Assembly: GCA_036380355.1 (NCBI GenBank)
Contig: DASVEW010000058.1
Location: forward strand, 1-8,391
Source of the DNA: JACDAN01 sp036380355
GTDB taxonomy: Bacteria > Actinomycetota > Thermoleophilia > Gaiellales > Gaiellaceae
DNA: 8,391 bases
Direction: 5' to 3'
This document shows, one piece after another, positions 4,701-8,391 of this stretch. Each line of letters opens with the position of its first letter. The stretch's first letter is position 1. The position numbers and the translations under genes are program-made. A model generated the notes under the pieces. It had not been told where the DNA came from. It made no database searches and saw nothing but the letters and a program-made list of their open reading frames with translations.

Positions 4701-5723
4701 CTGGCGATCGCCGGTGCCGGGATGGCCGGCCTGGTCGCCGCCGCCCGCGCGCGCGAGCTCGGCGCCGAGCCCGTGACCTACGAGAAAGGGACGCGCGCCG
4801 GCGGCTCGATGGTGCTCTCGAGCGGGTTCGCCTGGCGCTACCGCTCCTACGAGCTCTTCCGCGAGCAGTGCCCCGGCGGCGATCCGGCGCTCCAGCGGCT
4901 GATCCTCGAGCGCTTCGACGACGCCCTCGACTGGCTGGAGTCGCTCGGCGTCGAGCTCCTCACACGCGAGACCGGCAATCCGCTCACCGTCGGCGCGCGG
5001 TTCGATCCGCGGCAGCTGGTCGAGACGCTGGCGCGCGACGTTCGCCTAGGGGAGACGACCGACGAGCCGACGATCCTCGCCACCGGGGGCTTCCCGGCGC
5101 GGCTGGCGCGCGAGCGCGGGCTCGTCCTGCGCGCAAATCCGTGGAGCGAGGGCGACGGGCTCGACTTGGCGCGGGGGCGCGGCGCCGCGGCGGCCGGCGA
5201 CCTGGGCGAGTTCTACGGGCGCGCGATGGCGGCGGTCGATCGCGTTGCCGAGGAGGACTTCGTGCGCCTCGCGCAACTGTACGGACGGCACGCCGACATC
5301 ACGTCGGAGGACGGCTCGGAGCGCTTCGAGGGCGAGCCGAGCTGGTCGGAGGTCGATCTCGTGCAATGGCTCGCGGGCCGGCCCGGCGGCCGGGGGTGGT
5401 ACGTCGTCGACCGCCGCTCGCTCGGCGAGCGGGTCCGCGACCGGACGGTCGGCGAGATGATCGAGGCGGCGCGCGAGGCGGGTGCCCCCGTGAAGGAAGA
5501 GGACGGCCGTGTGCGCGTCCTCGTCCGAGCGGCGGTCACCCAGACCCTCGGCGGGGTCCGCGTGGACGACCGCGCCAGACTCCTGGACGAGGCGGGCGAG
5601 ACGGTCGACGGCCTCTTCGCGGCCGGAGCCGACGCCGGCGGCATCTCGACGGGAGGCTGGTCGAGCGGCCTGGCGACGGCCCTGGTGCTGGGCCGCGTCG
5701 CAGCCGAGTCCGCTGTGCGCTAG
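4701..5723 (+). CDS. FAD-dependent oxidoreductase (fumarate reductase/tricarballylate dehydrogenase-like)
   Basis: A 340-aa flavoprotein of the FAD_binding_2 superfamily. The dinucleotide-binding motif GAGMAG is at 5-10 and ends the first beta strand (AIAGAG). YEKG at the end of strand 2, AGGSM, ILATGGF (about 125-131) and LFAAGADAGG with SGLATALVLGRVAAE at the C-terminus are all typical. The first ATG (4722) would delete the first glycines of this essential motif, so I place the start at CTG 4701, 5 bases after the upstream stop; I found no in-frame ATG, GTG or TTG close upstream. The chain is shorter than usual (450-550 aa); the region before ILATGG is contracted. Relatives oxidise or reduce carbon-carbon bonds next to carboxylates or ketones; the substrate here is unknown. 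Probably co-transcribed with the VOC gene. Confidence 0.85.
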   Translation: MAIAGAGMAGLVAAARARELGAEPVTYEKGTRAGGSMVLSSGFAWRYRSYELFREQCPGGDPALQRLILERFDDALDWLESLGVELLTRETGNPLTVGARFDPRQLVETLARDVRLGETTDEPTILATGGFPARLARERGLVLRANPWSEGDGLDLARGRGAAAAGDLGEFYGRAMAAVDRVAEEDFVRLAQLYGRHADITSEDGSERFEGEPSWSEVDLVQWLAGRPGGRGWYVVDRRSLGERVRDRTVGEMIEAAREAGAPVKEEDGRVRVLVRAAVTQTLGGVRVDDRARLLDEAGETVDGLFAAGADAGGISTGGWSSGLATALVLGRVAAESAVR

Positions 5724-5736
5724 CGACGCCGCGGAA

Positions 5737-5757
5737 CGGGCTTCGCCCGAAACGGGC
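5737..5757. terminator. Alternating hairpins between converging genes
   Basis: CGGGC (5737-5741), GCCCG (5745-5749) and CGGGC (5753-5757) allow two mutually exclusive 5-bp stems with 3-base loops (TTC or AAA). They lie in the 36-base gap between converging genes and could stop transcription from both sides. No strong T-tract is present, so efficiency is unclear. Confidence 0.4.
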
Positions 5758-5759
5758 GG

Positions 5760-5960
5760 CTAGCCGGGAAGCGGCTGGAGATACGCCGCGCGGCGGTCGT
5801 CACCCGGAAGCGGCGAAGGCGCGATGCGATTCACTTCCTGCCGGAGGCCGTCGTCCAGCTCGACCACGCTGCCTACGGACGGGAGCTCGCCCTCCCGCTC
5901 GCGCAGCTCGTATCCGGTCGGCTTCCAGACGAAGAGCAGGTGCTTCTCCGGGGTCGACAT
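5760..5960 (-). CDS. Small conserved-looking protein of unknown function (66 aa)
   Basis: Starts at ATG (5960-5958), 11 bases after the kinase stop on the same strand, and ends at TAG (5762-5760). The sequence begins MSTPEKHLLFVWKPTGYELR and is mixed beta/charged, with a run ending in PSPLPGDDRRAAYLQPLPG. No signal peptide, transmembrane segment or cysteine is visible. I do not recognise a named domain; the HLLFVWKPTGYEL and PSPLPGD segments read like conserved cores. Being the last gene of the regulator-kinase block, it may be an accessory of that system or simply co-transcribed. Coding status is supported by clean, compact placement between neighbours and an ATG start. Confidence 0.65.
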   Translation of the reverse strand: MSTPEKHLLFVWKPTGYELREREGELPSVGSVVELDDGLRQEVNRIAPSPLPGDDRRAAYLQPLPG

Positions 5961-5971
5961 GCGGCCGAACC

Positions 5972-6850
5972 CTAACCCCGGGCGGTGTACGGGGGCAGCG
6001 TGATCCGCACCGCGGTTCCGCCCTCGTCCGAGCTGTGGTCCACGTCGACGCTGCCCTGCAGCGTGCGGGCGCGCTCGGCGAGCGCCTCGAAGACCCGCCG
6101 GCGGCGCTCGCCCGAGCCGTCGTCGACGATGAGCGTCTCGACGGCGCCCCCGCCGACCTCGCCGATCGCAACCGAGATCCGGGTCGGCGGGCCTCGCCGG
6201 ACCGCTGCGTCGAGCGACTCGCGGATCATCTGGTAGAGCACGATCTGGGCGCGGCTCGCCAGCGCGGAGCCCGCCTCGACGTCCAGGTCCACGCGGACGC
6301 GGTGCGACACCTCTACCTGGTCGGCGAGCGCCTGCACGGCCGGCCCGAACCCCTGGTCGCGCAGGACGACCGGCTCGAGCGCGAACGAGAGGTCGCGCAG
6401 CTCCCGGATCGTCTCGCGCTGCCGGTCGACCGCCTTGCGCAGGACCTCCTTCGCGTCCTCCGTCTTGCCGCGGTCGATCGCGTCGACGACGCCGTCGAGC
6501 ATCAAGGCGATTCCGGACATGGCCTGGACGGGTACGTCGTGGAGGAACAGCGCCAGCCGGCGCCGCTCGTCCTGCTCCGCGGCGATCAGCTGGTCCGCAT
6601 GGCGAGAACGCTCCGCCTCCTGCTCCTGCTTCTGCAGCAGGTGGATCGCCAGTGCCGCGCCGGCGATGATCGCAGCGGCGACTGCGCCGAACGCGACGAG
6701 CTCCAGCCCGGCCGTCAGGCCGGCGAGGGCGACCAGCGCGGCGGCCGCCACAACCGCGACGAGCAGACTCGCCTTGGTAGGAGGGCTTGGCAGAACGCCG
6801 GCTATGCCGCCACGCCGCGCTGCTCGCCCCGGCGACGAGCGACGTTCCAC
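5972..6850 (-). CDS. Two-component sensor histidine kinase, NarL/HisKA_3 type, degenerate ATPase domain
   Basis: A 292-aa membrane kinase from GTG 6850. Two hydrophobic segments lie at about 28-70, with no sizeable external sensor domain. A linker helix follows (HLLQKQEQEAERSRHADQLI), then the phospho-acceptor motif ERRRLALFLHDVPVQ with His104. Dimerisation helices run to about 165 and an HATPase_c domain to the end. That domain is unusual: the N-box reads YQMIRESLDAAVRRG without the usual Asn, the G1 region is DDGSGE, and the GLxGMRER element is replaced by RVFEALAERARTLQG, while the terminal GGTAVRITLP is retained. GTG 6850 is preferred over TTG 6853 because AGGAGG sits 5 bases upstream. 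It should pair with the response regulator immediately upstream (6-9 base gap). The signal is unknown. Confidence 0.88.
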   Translation of the reverse strand: MERRSSPGRAARRGGIAGVLPSPPTKASLLVAVVAAAALVALAGLTAGLELVAFGAVAAAIIAGAALAIHLLQKQEQEAERSRHADQLIAAEQDERRRLALFLHDVPVQAMSGIALMLDGVVDAIDRGKTEDAKEVLRKAVDRQRETIRELRDLSFALEPVVLRDQGFGPAVQALADQVEVSHRVRVDLDVEAGSALASRAQIVLYQMIRESLDAAVRRGPPTRISVAIGEVGGGAVETLIVDDGSGERRRRVFEALAERARTLQGSVDVDHSSDEGGTAVRITLPPYTARG

Positions 6851-6855
6851 CAATC

Positions 6856-6861
6856 CCTCCT
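6856..6861 (-). promoter_or_regulatory. Shine-Dalgarno site deciding the kinase start
   Basis: AGGAGG on the minus strand overlaps the TAG stop of the response regulator. It is 5 bases from GTG 6850 but only 2 from TTG 6853, favouring the GTG. The overlap with the stop suggests translational coupling of regulator and kinase. Confidence 0.7.
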
Positions 6862-7513
6862 AGTCGATGATCGCTTCGCGAAGCGCAATCGCCACCGCGT
6901 GCGTCCGCGTGTCCGCCTCGAGCTTCGTGAGGATGTGGCGAACGTGACTCTTCACGGTCTCCTGGCTGATGAAGAGCCGGGCCGCCACGTCTGCGTTGGA
7001 CATGCCGTCGGCGAGCAGCTGGAGGATCTCCCGCTCGCGGCCTGTGAGCATGTCGTCGCCCTTGCCGGGCAGGAACGCCGGCATGAGCGCCGGGTCGACG
7101 TAGCCGTCGCCCGCGGCGATCTTCTCGATCGCCTTGACGAGCGTCTGGTGCGGCGCCTCCTTGAGGATGTAGCCCTTCGCCCCCGACTCGAGGCCTCGGC
7201 TGAGGAGGCTCCGCTCGCTGTAGGCCGTGAAGATGAGGACGGCCGTCTCGGGGACCCTCTCGCTCAGGTGCTTCGTCGCCTCGAGTCCGTCCATGCCGGG
7301 CATGCGGACGTCCATGATCACCACGTGGGGCTTGCGCCGCTCGGCGAGCGAGACCGCCGAGGCGCCGTCGGAAGCCTCGCCGATCACGCGGATGTGCGGC
7401 GCGCGGGAGAGCGACAGCCGCAGGCCCTCGCGGACGACCTCGTGGTCGTCGACGATCAGGCAGGTGATCTCGGGGCGGCCGTCGTTGCTTGGCTCCTGGG
7501 AGCTCTGAGTCAC
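6860..7513 (-). CDS. Response regulator, NarL/FixJ family (receiver + LuxR-type HTH)
   Basis: A 217-aa regulator from GTG 7513. The receiver domain (about 15-135) has all key residues: Asp22-Asp23 after strand 1 (CLIVDDHEVVREGL), phospho-acceptor Asp68 in VIMDVRMPGMDG, switch Thr96 in LIFTAYSE and Lys118 in GYILKEA. A short linker leads to a LuxR-type helix-turn-helix (about 154-216): LTGREREILQLLADGMSNADVA and the recognition helix SQETVKSHVRHILTKL. Length and order are standard for NarL-type activators that dimerise on DNA when phosphorylated. The kinase follows at once on the same strand, so this is an orthodox pair. Target genes are not evident; the block may be autoregulated. The upstream radical SAM gene ends 47 bases before the start. 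Confidence 0.94.
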   Translation of the reverse strand: MTQSSQEPSNDGRPEITCLIVDDHEVVREGLRLSLSRAPHIRVIGEASDGASAVSLAERRKPHVVIMDVRMPGMDGLEATKHLSERVPETAVLIFTAYSERSLLSRGLESGAKGYILKEAPHQTLVKAIEKIAAGDGYVDPALMPAFLPGKGDDMLTGREREILQLLADGMSNADVAARLFISQETVKSHVRHILTKLEADTRTHAVAIALREAIID

Positions 7514-7522
7514 GGGCGAGGA

Positions 7523-7528
7523 ATTCTA
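7523..7528 (-). promoter_or_regulatory. Candidate -10 element for the response regulator
   Basis: TAGAAT on the minus strand, 9 bases before GTG 7513, is close to the -10 consensus, and no Shine-Dalgarno lies between. This would allow a near-leaderless transcript of the regulator-kinase block separate from the radical SAM gene. A -35 is not obvious. Confidence 0.35.
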
Positions 7529-7560
7529 GGCGTCTAGCAGGAAGTCCTGTACGCGCCGCT

Positions 7561-8391
7561 CTACACGGCGAGGCTGAGCTGCTCGTCGTGCTGCGTCCCG
7601 TCGAGCCGCACCCTCCGGCGGTCACGCACGCCCAGCTCCTTGGCGAGCGCCGCGACCTGCTCGCGCACCGGCGCCGCCTCGGAGCTCGGCAGGTACGCGC
7701 GACCGCCCCGGTAGAGGTCGAGGTACCGCGGCAGCAGCTCCGGGAAGTCCTCCGCGAGGCGCTCGAGGAAGTGCTCGCGAGTCCCGGGTCGCAGGTTGAG
7801 GATGTTCGTCCAGACGCCGGTCGCGCCGGCCTCGCGGGCCGCCTTCACCACTTCGCGGAGGTGCTCGGGCCGGTCGGAGATGCCCGGCAGGATCGGCGCC
7901 ATGCCGACGCCGACCTTGATTCCCGCGTCGACGAGCGTCTTCAGCGCCCGCAGCCGCTGGCGCGGATGCGCCGTGCTCGGCTCCGTCTTCCGCCAGACCT
8001 CCTCGTCGAGCGTCGGGATCGAGAAGGTGATGCCGACCTTGGCCCGCCGCGCCGCCTCCACGAGCACGTCGACGTCGCGGACGATCATCGGCCCGCGCGT
8101 GATCAGCTGGAACGGGTTCGAGACCTCGGCGAGCGCCTGCAGGCAGCCGCGGGTCAGCCTGTACCTGCCCTCGGCCGGCTGGTACGGGTCGGTCGCGGCC
8201 CCGATCGCCACGGACTCGCCTTCCCAGGACGGCCTCGCCAGCTCCTTGCGGAGCACCTCGGGAATGTTCGTCTTCACGCGGATCGAGGTTCCGTACCGGT
8301 CGTCAGACGGCCGGTCGGCGCGGCGCTCGAACGCCCGCACGTAACAGAACGTGCAGCGGTGGACGCAGCCCATGTACGGGTTCAGCGACCA
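7561..8391 (-). CDS. Radical SAM protein, SPL/Rv2578c-like, 5' partial
   Basis: The frame is open to the right edge, so the N-terminus is missing; 276 codons remain. The fragment opens WSLNPYMGCVHRCTFCYVR, the CxxxCxxC that binds the radical SAM [4Fe-4S] cluster (fragment Cys9, Cys13, Cys16). It is followed by AIGAATDPYQPAEGRYRLTRG, ITRGPMIVRDVDVL, ITFSIPTLDEEVWR and MAPILPGISD. These are typical of the group related to spore photoproduct lyase (Rv2578c-like and PA0069-like proteins), in which the DPYQP and RGP segments recur. Its reaction is not known to me and need not be photoproduct repair. The internal ATG at 8373 is not the start, because NPY directly precedes it and belongs to the motif. 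It lies upstream of the regulator-kinase pair on the same strand and may be co-transcribed. Confidence 0.9.
   Translation of the reverse strand, partial: WSLNPYMGCVHRCTFCYVRAFERRADRPSDDRYGTSIRVKTNIPEVLRKELARPSWEGESVAIGAATDPYQPAEGRYRLTRGCLQALAEVSNPFQLITRGPMIVRDVDVLVEAARRAKVGITFSIPTLDEEVWRKTEPSTAHPRQRLRALKTLVDAGIKVGVGMAPILPGISDRPEHLREVVKAAREAGATGVWTNILNLRPGTREHFLERLAEDFPELLPRYLDLYRGGRAYLPSSEAAPVREQVAALAKELGVRDRRRVRLDGTQHDEQLSLAV

Noticed and set aside
4868..7537. An 889-codon open frame on the plus strand
   Set aside because: It crosses the flavoprotein, the converging small gene, kinase and regulator in other frames. Its translation is Arg/Gly/Ala-rich low-complexity sequence typical of GC-rich shadow frames.
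7538..7549. CAGGA-AG-TCCTG inverted repeat between the radical SAM and regulator genes
   Set aside because: A 5-bp dyad in a short gap is easily expected by chance. It could be a regulator site, but nothing supports this beyond position.
5760..7625. A 621-codon minus-strand open frame spanning regulator and kinase
   Set aside because: Only its last 66 codons (from ATG 5960) look like a protein; the rest is out of frame with the clear kinase and regulator genes.
8341..8348. GTAACAGA, a half match to the ccmH palindrome
   Set aside because: It lies inside the radical SAM motif codons (CYVR region) and lacks the second arm.

Overview
The window is very GC-rich, gene-dense DNA from a high-GC bacterium. 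The protein types (a mycobacterial-style 7Fe ferredoxin, a small 'plasmid stabilization'/Rho_N protein, an Rv2578c-like radical SAM protein), the common GTG/TTG starts and the scarcity of Shine-Dalgarno sites suggest an actinobacterium. My guess is the Thermoleophilia (Gaiellales/Solirubrobacterales) lineage. That placement is inference from family resemblance, not a computed result.

Layout. Bases 1-1650 (+) carry the end of a cytochrome c maturation cluster: a CcmG/DsbE-type thioredoxin (5' cut off), a CcmH-like protein and a CcdA-type membrane thiol transporter. Together they would move reductant across the membrane and keep apocytochrome haem-binding cysteines reduced. A perfect 15-bp palindrome occurs twice between ccmG and ccmH. 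A tail-to-tail DUF309 gene (-) follows, then a divergent pseudo-receiver gene (+) at 1999-2304.

The centrepiece is 2319-3566 (+). This is a FdxA-type 7Fe ferredoxin whose second cluster motif, CxxCxxC, is split by a 312-residue intein with a LAGLIDADG homing endonuclease. The splice domain carries the non-contiguous Trp-Cys-Thr signature of class 3 inteins, has Cys at position 1, and has Gly instead of His before the terminal Asn. Without splicing the ferredoxin cannot have an intact [4Fe-4S] site.

Bases 3616-5723 (+) hold a small basic Rho_N-like protein with the best Shine-Dalgarno of the + strand genes, a two-module VOC (glyoxalase/dioxygenase-fold) protein whose start codon lies in a strong hairpin, and an FAD-dependent oxidoreductase that seems to start at a non-ATG codon. 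A hairpin region at 5737-5757 separates these from the minus-strand block.

That block reads right to left: a radical SAM protein (5' end beyond the window), a NarL-type response regulator, a tightly linked histidine kinase with a degenerate ATP-binding domain, and a 66-aa protein of unknown function. No tRNA, rRNA, CRISPR array or insertion sequence was seen, and no stretch over 300 bases lacks a gene.
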